Of a DNA stretch of 42,060 nt, positions 23,146-33,278 are shown in pieces. Within the stretch, counting starts at the first letter, position 1, and each line of letters starts with the position of its first letter. The notes beneath the pieces were generated by a model. That model was not told the DNA's origin and did not search any database. It saw only the letters and a list, made by a program, of their open reading frames with translations. This stretch comes from Thermococcus sp. (GTDB lineage: Archaea; Methanobacteriota_B; Thermococci; Thermococcales; Thermococcaceae). A program made the translations under genes and the position numbers. The stretch is from contig NZ_WANV01000028.1 in assembly GCF_015521605.1 (NCBI RefSeq), forward strand, positions 1 through 42,060, given 5' to 3'.

Positions 23146-24516
23146 TTAACCATTCACGACCCCATCCAAAAGACCCAATCCGAACTCAAGGTATTCCCTC
23201 GCCTTCTCCTCGGTCTTCGCCTCGCTGAAGACCCTGATTATCGGCTCCGTTCCGCTGGCCCTCACGAGAACCCAGCCGTCGCTGAAGATGATTTTAGTCC
23301 CGTCGGTCGTGTCCGTTCTGTAGCCCTTTGATTCCGCCAGCTCGGCGACCTTGGCAACCACCGCCTTCCTGTCGCCATCCACCTTTCTCTTCGTCTTAAA
23401 CTGATAGTACTTAGGCAGTTCATCTATCAGCTCGCTGAACTTCTTTCCTGATTTCGCGAAGATCTCGACTATCTTCGCCGTCGTCATCGCCCCGTCCCTG
23501 CCGAGGACGAAGTCAGGGAAGATCACGCCGCCATTCTCCTCGCCGCCGATGGTGCCGTTGTTCTCAAGCAGGGCTCTAGCAACGATGAGGTCTCCAACCC
23601 TGGTTCTCATTACCCTAGCGTTGTTCCTCTCCGCTATATCGTCGAGCAAGTTGGAGGTGGCTATGGTGGTGACGAGCAGCCCGCCGCCGTTCTCCCTCAA
23701 CACGGCATCGGCAACCAGAGCAAAGGTCTTGTCTCCCTGTATGAAGCGCCCGTTCTCGTCTATGAAGACTGCTCTATCCGCATCCCCGTCTTGGGCAACC
23801 CCGAAGTCCGCCCCGAGGGCCTTCACGATTTCCATAAAGCCCTTTAGATTTTCCTCGTTCGGCTCCGGGTTTCTGGCAGGGAAGTGGCCGTCGGGGTGAG
23901 CATTGACACTGACGACCTTGCATCCGAGCTCCCTGAGGAGATAGGGGAGGGTCAAACCGCCCGCCCCGTTGGAGGTGTCAACGACGACGAAGGGCTTTCT
24001 CTTCCTTATTGCATCAACGTCAACCCTGGCCTTTATCGCCTCGATGTAGGGCCTGATGACGTCCTCCTCCCTGACTTCACCTATCTCGTCCCATCTTGCC
24101 CTCTCGAAGTCTTCGCTGAAGAAGACCTCCTCGACAACGGCTTCCCTCTCCTTCTTCAGCCCCATTCCGTTGGGTTCAAGCAGCTTTATGCCGTTGTATT
24201 CAGGCGGATTGTGGCTGGCTGTAATAACCGCCCCACCGTCGGCCTTGAAGTGTGCCGTCGCGAACTGTATCGCTGGGGTAGGGGCGATTCCAACGTCTAT
24301 GACGTCACAGCCGACGCTGAGAAGACCGCTTATCAGGGCATTCTTGAGCATCTCCCCGCTCACCCTCGTGTCCCTGCCAACGACGACGAGCGGTCTTTTC
24401 CTGCCTTCCCGCCTGAGCATCGTCCCGAAGGCCATGCCCATCCTGAGGGCAAATTCAGGGGTTATCATCTCGTTCGCTATTCCCCTGACGCCGAAGGTGC
24501 CGAACAGCCTTCCCAT
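23146..24516 (-). CDS. Phosphomannomutase/phosphoglucomutase (alpha-D-phosphohexomutase)
   Basis: 456-aa mutase converting mannose-6-P to mannose-1-P (often also glucose phosphates). The catalytic phosphoserine is Ser101 in TASHNPPEYNG. The metal loop is DGDADR (about 240), the sugar loop GEENGG (about 320), and the phosphate-binding loop RASGTEPIIRV near the C-terminus. ATG 24516 follows GGTGAT at 6 nt; the frame also opens at GTG 24525. It is the last gene of the mannosylglycerate operon, supplying mannose-1-P for GDP-mannose. Confidence 0.93.
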   Translation of the reverse strand: MGRLFGTFGVRGIANEMITPEFALRMGMAFGTMLRREGRKRPLVVVGRDTRVSGEMLKNALISGLLSVGCDVIDVGIAPTPAIQFATAHFKADGGAVITASHNPPEYNGIKLLEPNGMGLKKEREAVVEEVFFSEDFERARWDEIGEVREEDVIRPYIEAIKARVDVDAIRKRKPFVVVDTSNGAGGLTLPYLLRELGCKVVSVNAHPDGHFPARNPEPNEENLKGFMEIVKALGADFGVAQDGDADRAVFIDENGRFIQGDKTFALVADAVLRENGGGLLVTTIATSNLLDDIAERNNARVMRTRVGDLIVARALLENNGTIGGEENGGVIFPDFVLGRDGAMTTAKIVEIFAKSGKKFSELIDELPKYYQFKTKRKVDGDRKAVVAKVAELAESKGYRTDTTDGTKIIFSDGWVLVRASGTEPIIRVFSEAKTEEKAREYLEFGLGLLDGVVNG

Positions 24517-24526
24517 TGCAATCACC

Positions 24527-24943
24527 TCACATCAGGGCACTGGCAAAGTTGATTATCATCATCACGAAGATGTAGAGCCCGTAGACGAAGGCTCCAGCCT
24601 GAATCAGCGAGACTAGTATCTTCAGCGGCTTCCACTTGCCCGAGAGCAGGGGCACGGGTATTCCTATCAGTATCGCGGCGAACAGGTAAATTACCGCGTT
24701 CTTTATGGCTGAATAGTCCACGGGTATGTTTATCTGGGGGTAGGTTATGGTGACCTCCTGGCCCTGAACGGTGAAGGTTATGTCGGCGTTCTGAAGCCCC
24801 ACGACGATTATGTAGGACATTATTAGCACGAAGAGCAGCGTGGGCAGGAGGCTGAGCGAAAGGGAAGATATGGAGCTGCTGAACCGCTCCCACTCATCCC
24901 CGCAGTTCTTGGCACTCTTCTGCTTCTTCTCATCCTCAGCCAT
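24527..24943 (-). CDS. Uncharacterised three-helix membrane protein in the mannosylglycerate operon
   Basis: 138 aa. The N-terminus is polar and charged (EDEKKQKSAKNCGDEWERF). Three hydrophobic segments follow at about 34-50, 84-97 and 110-134, with a short extracytoplasmic-looking beta-rich stretch (ITFTVQGQEVTITYPQINIP) between the first two. GGGAGTGAT precedes ATG 24943. I do not recognise a family. It lies between the GDP-mannose synthase and phosphomannomutase genes with gaps of only 2 and 10 nt, so it is co-expressed with osmolyte synthesis. Sensing or transport related to mannosylglycerate is a guess. Confidence 0.7.
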   Translation of the reverse strand: MAEDEKKQKSAKNCGDEWERFSSSISSLSLSLLPTLLFVLIMSYIIVVGLQNADITFTVQGQEVTITYPQINIPVDYSAIKNAVIYLFAAILIGIPVPLLSGKWKPLKILVSLIQAGAFVYGLYIFVMMIINFASALM

Positions 24944-24945
24944 TA

Positions 24946-26328
24946 TCACTCCCTCCCGAAATCATCCTCAAAACGAACTATATCGTCCTCATCCAGATAC
25001 TCCCCGATCTGGGTTTCAATGACCTCAAGAACCACCTTACCTGGGTTCTCAAGTCTGTGGACGACACCAGCGGGTATGAAGGTGCTCTCCCCAGGCCGGA
25101 GAAGTATCTCCTTCTCCCCCACACGAACCTTTGCGGTGCCCCTGACGACAACCCAGTGCTCAGAGCGGTGGTAGTGCATCTGAAGGGAGAGCTTCTTGCC
25201 CGGGAGAACTGTCAGGCGCTTTATCTTGTAGCGGTCTCCCTCCTCCAGAACAGTGTAGCTTCCCCATGGCCTGTAGGCTGTCCGGTGAACCATGACACGC
25301 TCGTCGTTCATCTCCTTAAGGCGTTTGTAAACTTCCTTCACCCTCTGCCCTTCACCGCGGTGGGCGACGAGGAGGGCATCGTCCGTGTCTATGATTATGA
25401 GATCCTCGACCCCGACCGTCGCTGTGAGGCGACTCGTCATGACGAGATTGTTGCGGGAGTTAACGCCAATGTGGTAGCCCTTCCTGCCCCCCACCTTGAC
25501 GGCGTTTCCGCTCTCGTCCTTCTCCATTACCTCGTAGATGGCGTCAAAGCTGCCCAGGTCGTTCCAGTAGACGTTGAGAGGAACTACTGCCGCCCTGTCC
25601 GTCTTCTCCATGACCCCGTAGTCAACCGACAGCTCAGGGACGAGCTCGTAGGCTTTCTCGATGCTCTCCGCCTTCTCAAAGGCCTCGTAGACACCGAGGG
25701 CGTGCCTCTTCACTTCCTCGGTGAAAACCTCCGTGTTGAACATGAACATTCCACTGTTCCAGTAGTAGCCGTTCTCAACGTAGCGCTTCGCCGTCTCAAG
25801 GTCCGGCTTCTCCTTGAACTCCGCCACCAGGTAGCCACCCTCAAGCTTCTCCCCGGGTTTTATGTAGCCGTAGCCGGTATGGGGCCTGGTCGGCTTTATG
25901 CCGAAGGTCACGAGGTAGTCCCTGGCAAGTTTCTCCGCGTTTCTAAATGCCTTTACGTAGTTCTCGTTGGCGTCTATCAGGTGATCCGATGGGAGCACAG
26001 CCACCACCGAATCTCCAAAGGCTTCCTTGATTCTCTTTATCCCCCAGAATATCGCAGGCAGGGTGTTCTTTCCCCTCGGCTCAAGGAGGATGTTGTTCTC
26101 CGGAAGCTCAAGGCCCAGCTCCCTCAGGTCATCGAGAACGCGGAACCGGTACATATCGTTGGTGACCACAAAAATCTCGTCCGGTTTGGAAAACGCAAGT
26201 GCCCGCTGGACGGTCTTTTGGAAGAGGGAATAGTCATCGAACATCCTTATGAACTGCTTGGGCATCAGCTCCCTGCTGAGAGGCCACAGCCTCGTTCCCT
26301 TCCCGCCGGCGAGAATCAGAGTCTTCAT
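24946..26328 (-). CDS. Bifunctional mannose-1-phosphate guanylyltransferase/mannose-6-phosphate isomerase
   Basis: 460-aa type II enzyme. The N-terminal nucleotidyltransferase has LAGGKGTRLWPLSRELMPKQ (about 5-24), LPSDHLI (about 115) and FKEKPD (about 172). The C-terminal cupin (about 350-450) has SLQMHYHRSEHWVVVRGTA and PAGVVHRLENPG, the metal-binding histidines of the isomerase. It therefore both makes mannose-6-P from fructose-6-P and GDP-mannose from mannose-1-P. GGAGGTGGTG precedes ATG 26328, and the start overlaps the mpgP stop (ATGA). Confidence 0.93.
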   Translation of the reverse strand: MKTLILAGGKGTRLWPLSRELMPKQFIRMFDDYSLFQKTVQRALAFSKPDEIFVVTNDMYRFRVLDDLRELGLELPENNILLEPRGKNTLPAIFWGIKRIKEAFGDSVVAVLPSDHLIDANENYVKAFRNAEKLARDYLVTFGIKPTRPHTGYGYIKPGEKLEGGYLVAEFKEKPDLETAKRYVENGYYWNSGMFMFNTEVFTEEVKRHALGVYEAFEKAESIEKAYELVPELSVDYGVMEKTDRAAVVPLNVYWNDLGSFDAIYEVMEKDESGNAVKVGGRKGYHIGVNSRNNLVMTSRLTATVGVEDLIIIDTDDALLVAHRGEGQRVKEVYKRLKEMNDERVMVHRTAYRPWGSYTVLEEGDRYKIKRLTVLPGKKLSLQMHYHRSEHWVVVRGTAKVRVGEKEILLRPGESTFIPAGVVHRLENPGKVVLEVIETQIGEYLDEDDIVRFEDDFGRE

Positions 26329-27056
26329 AACACCACCTCCAGTAGTTCGTCGATCGAGCTTATATTTTTAGCCCTCCGATGCCTGAGGGCCCCTACGAGG
26401 AAGGCATGGTCCACAACGTCGAGGAGGGGGAAATCGTTTTTTCCATCACCAACGGCGTAGCTTTCGACCCTCCCAAGGCGGGAGTACAGCCTCAGCAGTT
26501 CCACGGCGGCACGCCCTTTATCGGTGCTCCCGGTCACGCCGATGAACCTGCTGCCCCGCGATACCCTGAGACCCCTATCGGAGAGCAGTTCCTCAAAGCC
26601 CGGTCTTTCCCATGCAAATATCGTCTCGCTGTAGTCCCGTTTCATTGCAAGCCCCGCCAGATTTTCGGGCAGACCCGTGAAGGCCATGACGTCATCGAGC
26701 GTGCAGTTTCCGTAGTACCTGAGGCCGTATTCGGGTGCCAGGTGGTCAAGGATGCGTTTTATACGGTCGTACCTTTCTCCCAGTTCAATGAAGATGTACC
26801 CGCCGCGCCTCACTCCCTGGACGTCAAAGGGGAAGTAGCCCTCCGGGATCACGACGGCACTCCCGTTTTCGACTATGAAAGGACCCTCCAGCCCCCAGGC
26901 TTTCCTGTAGTATTCCTGCTCCGCGAAGGTCTTCGATGAGTTGAGCACGACCTCGAAACCCTCGCTGACAAGGGACTTGAGGACTGGTCTAGCCGGCTTG
27001 GGGGAGTAGTCGTCACCGAGCAGGGTTCTGTCGAGATCCAGGAATATCACCCTCAT
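26325..27056 (-). CDS. mpgP: Mannosyl-3-phosphoglycerate phosphatase
   Basis: 243-aa HAD-superfamily phosphatase (Cof/MPGP type). The nucleophile motif is FLDLDRTLL (Asp8 by this start, with the second Asp two residues on). SSKTFAEQEYY, FIVENGSAVV, the lysine in STDKGRAAVE and the metal-binding GDGKNDFPLL follow in order. It removes phosphate from mannosyl-3-phosphoglycerate to give mannosylglycerate. ATG 27056 lies 5 nt after GAGGTG. The gene begins 2 nt after the mpgS stop. Confidence 0.92.
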   Translation of the reverse strand: MRVIFLDLDRTLLGDDYSPKPARPVLKSLVSEGFEVVLNSSKTFAEQEYYRKAWGLEGPFIVENGSAVVIPEGYFPFDVQGVRRGGYIFIELGERYDRIKRILDHLAPEYGLRYYGNCTLDDVMAFTGLPENLAGLAMKRDYSETIFAWERPGFEELLSDRGLRVSRGSRFIGVTGSTDKGRAAVELLRLYSRLGRVESYAVGDGKNDFPLLDVVDHAFLVGALRHRRAKNISSIDELLEVVL

Positions 27057-27058
27057 CC

Positions 27059-28240
27059 TCACACCTCAAAGCGCAGGAGCGTTTCGGCGTTGTCTTCGAG
27101 GGTCTTCATCCACTGGTTCGGGTTTATGTTCTCGATGGGGGGCATGATCCTCGGCTTCGGCGGTTCCTCATTCTCGCCGATGAGGCCGTGGAGACGCAGT
27201 TCCTGGAGGATTCTCCGCCTGAGGCTCTCTGTGGCAAGTTTGGAGTGATAGATTGCTCCAAGGGAGCTTAGAATCATGTCCCTGACGTGCTCCTTCCCCT
27301 TGTCTTCATGGAGGTGTGGGTTTAGGGTCTCTATCTGGAAGACCTCAACCCCCTGGTCATAGACGTCCGTGTGGGGGTCGCTGCCCCACCTGCCGAAGGT
27401 CTCAAAGAGGTGCACCAGTTCGAAGGGTTCTATCGAGTATCCGGTCGAAAACGGCATAATCTCAGCCAGTTTCAGGGTCATCGCATGCTCCCCAGCGTTC
27501 CCCGTGACTATGATGTTGGTCTCAAAGTTGGTCGCCACGCCGAAGAGGGCGTTCATATAGCGGTTGGTTATCTCGCTCACACGCCCCCACTTCTTGAAGT
27601 AGAGCCCTCTGGTGCTGACCTTTGGCTTATGCCTCCAGCTCAGGCGAACCATCGCATACTCACTCTCGCTCATCAGAAAGCCAGCCGCGTAGTCCTTCAC
27701 GTACTCGTTGACCGAGCCGGGGATGTAGTTGTCCGCGTCAACAAAGCCCACGTATTTGGCTCCAATTGCCTTGGCGATGAGTATTCCAATGAGCATCCCC
27801 TCCCCCTTGCCGCTTCTCACGGCACCGTTTTCATCGAGCACGTCGGTGTATCCCGCCTCTCTGAATGCTGCGGCAATGCCGCTGTCCTTCTGATGGACCA
27901 TTACTATCCGCGACCGGGTCAGGTTGTAGAAGTGCTTGACCAGGTCAACCTCCTGCTTGAAGAGGTTGGGCCCCTCCCTCCTGCTGTTGGAGACTATTAT
28001 TATCGGGCACTGGTGGGGTATCGCCTTCAGAACCCCGTCGACTAACTGGAGCTTCTCGTTTTTCATCGGGACTACTATGGCCATGTCCTCAAGTATGCCG
28101 TAGATGTCCTCCCTGGGCACATTGGTGACGGTAAAGCTCCCCACGTCTCGCGTCTGAGTGTCCAGCTTGATGACCTTCTGAACCTCGTAAATCTCAACTG
28201 CTCCAAACAGCTCCTTGTAAACCGGAGCCTCCAAAAGCAA
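27059..28240 (-). CDS. mpgS: Mannosyl-3-phosphoglycerate synthase, TTG start
   Basis: 393-aa GT55 glycosyltransferase joining GDP-mannose to 3-phosphoglycerate. Landmarks are [20 protein letters not shown] (GDP binding), [20 protein letters not shown], the metal motif VDADNYIPG (about 170), [15 protein letters not shown] and [11 protein letters not shown]. The frame is open to 28351, but homologues begin [13 protein letters not shown] 28240 gives exactly this and is preceded at 5 nt by GGGGTGG. The length then matches the roughly 394 aa of the Pyrococcus enzyme. It is first in the operon. Confidence 0.94.
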   Translation of the reverse strand: MLLEAPVYKELFGAVEIYEVQKVIKLDTQTRDVGSFTVTNVPREDIYGILEDMAIVVPMKNEKLQLVDGVLKAIPHQCPIIIVSNSRREGPNLFKQEVDLVKHFYNLTRSRIVMVHQKDSGIAAAFREAGYTDVLDENGAVRSGKGEGMLIGILIAKAIGAKYVGFVDADNYIPGSVNEYVKDYAAGFLMSESEYAMVRLSWRHKPKVSTRGLYFKKWGRVSEITNRYMNALFGVATNFETNIIVTGNAGEHAMTLKLAEIMPFSTGYSIEPFELVHLFETFGRWGSDPHTDVYDQGVEVFQIETLNPHLHEDKGKEHVRDMILSSLGAIYHSKLATESLRRRILQELRLHGLIGENEEPPKPRIMPPIENINPNQWMKTLEDNAETLLRFEV

Positions 28241-28305
28241 ATCGACCACCCCGCCATAATTTTCAAAGATGAAAAGGAAATCCCGTAAAAAATTTGGGAA
28301 ACACA

Positions 28306-28315
28306 AAATAAAAAG
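28306..28315 (-). promoter_or_regulatory. TATA-like element of the mannosylglycerate operon
   Basis: On the minus strand, TATTTTGTG-adjacent TTTTTATTTT lies in the 82-nt gap after glkA, about 70 nt before the mpgS TTG. A second AT run (28297-28288) is an alternative. Either would make the osmolyte genes independent of glkA. Confidence 0.35.
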
Positions 28316-28322
28316 GTTTGTT

Positions 28323-30327
<2,005 letters not shown>

Positions 30328-30394
30328 GGGGAACCACCGTGATAGAAGTAAGGGCGGGCCTATTTAACCTTTCCCTTCTATATCACCGAAAGTG

Positions 30395-31006
30395 TTACAC
30401 CAACCTGAAGAGAAGATAGGCAACACCGATGGACACGGCCCAGGCTCCGGCGTTCCAGCGGACGACCTTCGAGCCATCCAGCGGAGGGAACGGGAGCAGG
30501 TTGAAGAACGCCAGCCACAGGTTGACGGCCGCCGTCGTCCTAAAAACCCACCAGAGGGAGGTGAACGGAGGGGCAGTTCTCAAAAGGATCAGGGCGACCA
30601 TGCCAGCGGCTATGTTGGTCAGAGGGCCAGCGAGGGCTATCTTCCCGAAGGCTTCCTTAGAGTCGACGGCGTAGGGGGCATAAACCTGAACGGCGCCTAG
30701 GGCGGCGAATATCCACGTCGTCCCGGTGAGAAGACGGGTGGTTATGCCAACGAGGAGAGCGAGGAGCATGCCTGTCTCCCAGCGTTTGTAGTAGGCCCTG
30801 TAGCCGTAGTGCCTCGCCACCTGTCTGTGGGCGAGCTCGTGGAAGAGAAAAGCCGTCAGAACCGCCACGGCCGCGTAGGGGAGAGAGTGAGGGTCAAAGT
30901 TGGAAAAGAGCAGAGTGAGGACTAGAAAAGAAATCAGCAGGTCTTCGATCTCACTCCTTCCTGCACCCCGGGGATTATTCACAGCCCGCCAGGGTTCGTA
31001 GTTCAT
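30395..31006 (-). CDS. Site-2-protease-like membrane metalloprotease (peptidase M50)
   Basis: 203-aa multi-helix membrane protein. The zinc motif HELAH is at residues 56-60 (FLFHELAHRQVARHYG), and the third ligand is the aspartate in NLLPFPPLDGSKV (about 165-177). These are the two hallmarks of S2P proteases cutting within membranes. About five hydrophobic helices are present and there is no PDZ domain. ATG 31006 has only a weak GGGGCG site. It starts 21 nt after the KH gene on the same strand, probably co-transcribed. Its substrate is unknown. Confidence 0.85.
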   Translation of the reverse strand: MNYEPWRAVNNPRGAGRSEIEDLLISFLVLTLLFSNFDPHSLPYAAVAVLTAFLFHELAHRQVARHYGYRAYYKRWETGMLLALLVGITTRLLTGTTWIFAALGAVQVYAPYAVDSKEAFGKIALAGPLTNIAAGMVALILLRTAPPFTSLWWVFRTTAAVNLWLAFFNLLPFPPLDGSKVVRWNAGAWAVSIGVAYLLFRLV

Positions 31007-31027
31007 CAGAACGCCCCGCAGGGGAAT

Positions 31028-31207
31028 TCACTTGCCCTTCACTTCAATTTTCTTGCCGATTACAAGCTCCGCCGCCTTAACGGCCGCACCGCCGCTCCCG
31101 ACGGCTATTCTCACCTGATCCTCCGGAACGTAAACGACTATCCTGTCCTCAAGCTCCTCGATTTCAAGAATCTTGACGTTGAGCATTTTTTCGAGCCTGT
31201 CCTTCAT
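31028..31207 (-). CDS. Small KH-domain RNA-binding protein (NusA-like)
   Basis: 59-aa protein made of one short KH fold: KILEIEELEDRIVVYVPEDQ followed by VRIAVGSGGAAVKAAELVIGKKIEVKGK, where GSGG is the nucleic-acid-binding loop. It resembles single KH domains of archaeal NusA-related proteins. The frame opens at 31240, but that would include the TATA box CTTTTATAT (31249-31241, minus). ATG 31207 lies about 13 nt after the expected transcription start. Confidence 0.75.
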   Translation of the reverse strand: MKDRLEKMLNVKILEIEELEDRIVVYVPEDQVRIAVGSGGAAVKAAELVIGKKIEVKGK

Positions 31208-31240
31208 GGTGGATCCCCAAGAATGCTGTGGCGGTTCCAA

Positions 31241-31249
31241 ATATAAAAG
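31241..31249 (-). promoter_or_regulatory. TATA box of the KH-M50 gene pair
   Basis: CTTTTATAT on the minus strand in the 49-nt gap between the zinc-ribbon and KH genes. It implies a leader of only about 13 nt. Confidence 0.5.
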
Positions 31250-31256
31250 TAACGAA

Positions 31257-31436
31257 TCAATCGAAGTCCCAGATGGTTCTCCCCTTGTAGAACATCATGA
31301 CATAGCCGCAGTTCCTGCAGATGACTATCTTCACCTTGTGGGCGGTGAATCCCCATTTGCTGTCTATCTTGCCCTCCTCAACCTTAAAATCCGACCCACC
31401 ACAGAGCGGACAAACCAGATGCCTTCTTTCCATCAT
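31257..31436 (-). CDS. Small zinc-ribbon protein
   Basis: 59-aa protein below usual length cut-offs. It has two CxxC pairs: LVCPLCGGSDF near residue 9 and VICRNCGYVMMFY near residue 43. It ends KGRTIWDFD. The start ATG 31436 overlaps the TraB-family stop (ATGA); a second ATG at 31433 is equally possible and better placed relative to GGGGTGGT. Such ribbons are common in Thermococcales and of unknown role. Overlap with traB-like and rnz genes points to one operon. Confidence 0.82.
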   Translation of the reverse strand: MMERRHLVCPLCGGSDFKVEEGKIDSKWGFTAHKVKIVICRNCGYVMMFYKGRTIWDFD

Positions 31437-32134
31437 ACCACCCCCGCAGTCCAGTAGGGCGAGAGGAGCTTTCCCTCCTCTGCCCTGTCGAGAAGGTGCT
31501 CTATCCCCGGCTTGTGGCCGAGGCCAACGACGGCTATGACCCTCGGCCTCTTAACCCCCCGGAGCTTGAGGTTCTCGACTATTGAGATGAGATTCCTCGC
31601 CATGACCTCGTTGCGCTCCTCCACCAGGACGCGGTAGAGGTAGGGATACCTCCTCCGGAACTGAACCATCATGACCCTGTACTCGGCCATGGGGTCTGAA
31701 GTATGACCACCTCCAACTGGAAGGAAAAGGCCCAGCGCTTCCAGGGCCATGAGGAGCTTTTCCCTCACAGGTGCGGCGAGGATTTTTGAGAGTATGAGGT
31801 TTATGTCCTCGTCTATGAGGTAGAGGGGGACGCCGAGGGTCTGAGCGGCGCTTATAGCAGCTTTCATTTCCTCCCCCGGCTTCATCCCAAACTCCTCCCC
31901 GAGCTTCTCCTCGACCTTTGCCAAAGCGTAGTTTATCACCCCCTTCCTGCCGAAGCGCAGTGATTCCTCCAGAGTTAGCCGCCGGTTCTCATTCATTGCC
32001 AGAAAGCGCGCCCTGTCAAGTTCTATCGCAACGGCATGGGGTCTTTCAGTGAGTATCGTCCTGATTACCTCCTCCCTGCTCTTCGGCGAAACGTGCATCG
32101 TGCCTATAAGCTTGACGTACCTTAGATAGCTCAT
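31433..32134 (-). CDS. TraB/PrgY family protein
   Basis: 233-aa member of the TraB family. The family's first motif is IGTMHVSPKSREEV (about 10-23), with VAIELDRARF (about 35) and the closing VVGLGHKPGIEHLL (about 205). In Enterococcus, TraB relatives shut down pheromone activity; the archaeal role is unknown, with membrane-linked protease-like activity proposed for the fold. No clear membrane anchor is seen here. The start overlaps rnz by 4 nt. Confidence 0.85.
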   Translation of the reverse strand: MSYLRYVKLIGTMHVSPKSREEVIRTILTERPHAVAIELDRARFLAMNENRRLTLEESLRFGRKGVINYALAKVEEKLGEEFGMKPGEEMKAAISAAQTLGVPLYLIDEDINLILSKILAAPVREKLLMALEALGLFLPVGGGHTSDPMAEYRVMMVQFRRRYPYLYRVLVEERNEVMARNLISIVENLKLRGVKRPRVIAVVGLGHKPGIEHLLDRAEEGKLLSPYWTAGVV

Positions 32135-33075
32135 CTCCTCTCCTCCAGAAGGTTTCTCACGCTGAATTCACCGGATTTAAACGTCAGAATGTCGAAATCC
32201 CTCGGAACTATGAAATCCACCCCAAAATCCCGGCATATCCGCGAGGCCTCGTTCAGGTATTCGTCGTAGGTGTAGCGGAAGGCCCTGTGAAAGAGGGCAA
32301 GGAGCTTGACCTTGGCCTTTTTAGCGACCTCACAAGCCTCCTCCACCGTCGAGTGATAGCTATCGCCCCTGTGGGCGGGGTTCAGGTAGGTCGCCTCGTG
32401 GATCAGCAGGTCTGCCCTCTCGGCGAAGAGCCTGACCCTCTCGCAGGGTTCTGTGTCCCCAGTGTAAACCACCTTCAGCCCCCTCCGCCTCGGCCCGGTG
32501 ACGTCCTCAAGGTGGATTACCCGGCCGTTCCACTCGATTTGACCCTCCCGCTCAAGCCTTCCGAGTATCGGGCCCTCACTCAGGCCGTACTCCCTTAACT
32601 TCTCGGGCAGGAACTTTCCGCGCCGGTCTTTTTCCCTAAAGACGTAGCCCAGAGCCGGAATCCCGTGTTCGACCTTGAAGCTCCAGATTTCATAGTCCCC
32701 GAACTTCAGCCTCGTCTCACCGAGCTCATGGACGTGTATATCGAAGCCCGGCCGGAAAAAGCCGCTGTTGAGGAAGTGCTGGACGAACTCAAAGGTGTAT
32801 TTGGGGCCGTAAATGTGGAGGGGTTTTTCCCTGTCCCACAGGTTCATCGTCTGTATGAGGGCGGCCAGCCCAAGGTAGTGGTCGCCGTGGAAGTGGGTTA
32901 TGAAGATTTTCTCGACCCTCATGGGGCTCAGCTTTGCCGCGTTCATCTGTCTCATCGTGCCCTCTCCGGCATCGAAGAGAATTACCTCCCCCTTGTACCG
33001 AAGGGCTATCGCAGGCACGTTCCGTTCCCGGGTTGGCATTATGCCGCCTGTGCCGAGGAAGACCACTTCCAGCAT
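32131..33075 (-). CDS. rnz: Ribonuclease Z (tRNA 3'-processing endonuclease)
   Basis: 314-aa metallo-beta-lactamase-fold nuclease. The metal motif is His61, His63, Asp65 and His66 in ITHFHGDHYLGL. Later ligands are in KVEHGIPALGYVF, VYTGDT (about 211) and LFHRAF (about 269). It cuts pre-tRNA after the discriminator. The tRNAs in this window encode CCA, so in this organism its choice of substrates must discriminate accordingly. ATG 33075 is about 25 nt after GTTTTAAAGG (minus, near 33107-33100), giving a near-leaderless message. Confidence 0.95.
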   Translation of the reverse strand: MLEVVFLGTGGIMPTRERNVPAIALRYKGEVILFDAGEGTMRQMNAAKLSPMRVEKIFITHFHGDHYLGLAALIQTMNLWDREKPLHIYGPKYTFEFVQHFLNSGFFRPGFDIHVHELGETRLKFGDYEIWSFKVEHGIPALGYVFREKDRRGKFLPEKLREYGLSEGPILGRLEREGQIEWNGRVIHLEDVTGPRRRGLKVVYTGDTEPCERVRLFAERADLLIHEATYLNPAHRGDSYHSTVEEACEVAKKAKVKLLALFHRAFRYTYDEYLNEASRICRDFGVDFIVPRDFDILTFKSGEFSVRNLLEERR

Positions 33076-33278
33076 GATGTATAGTGCTCGGAAGGCCTTT
33101 AAAACCCCACTGTCGGTTGACTCTGTCGAAACGGTGGATAAACATATAGATTTCTCTGGTTCTTCGTAACATTAATCCATGAAAATCGTTTTATATTTCA
33201 AGCGCTAATGGTATTATGGGTTTACATAGGTTTGCCCTTCTGCAGGCCTTTGTAAACTCGATCTCGGGAGGCGTGTTT

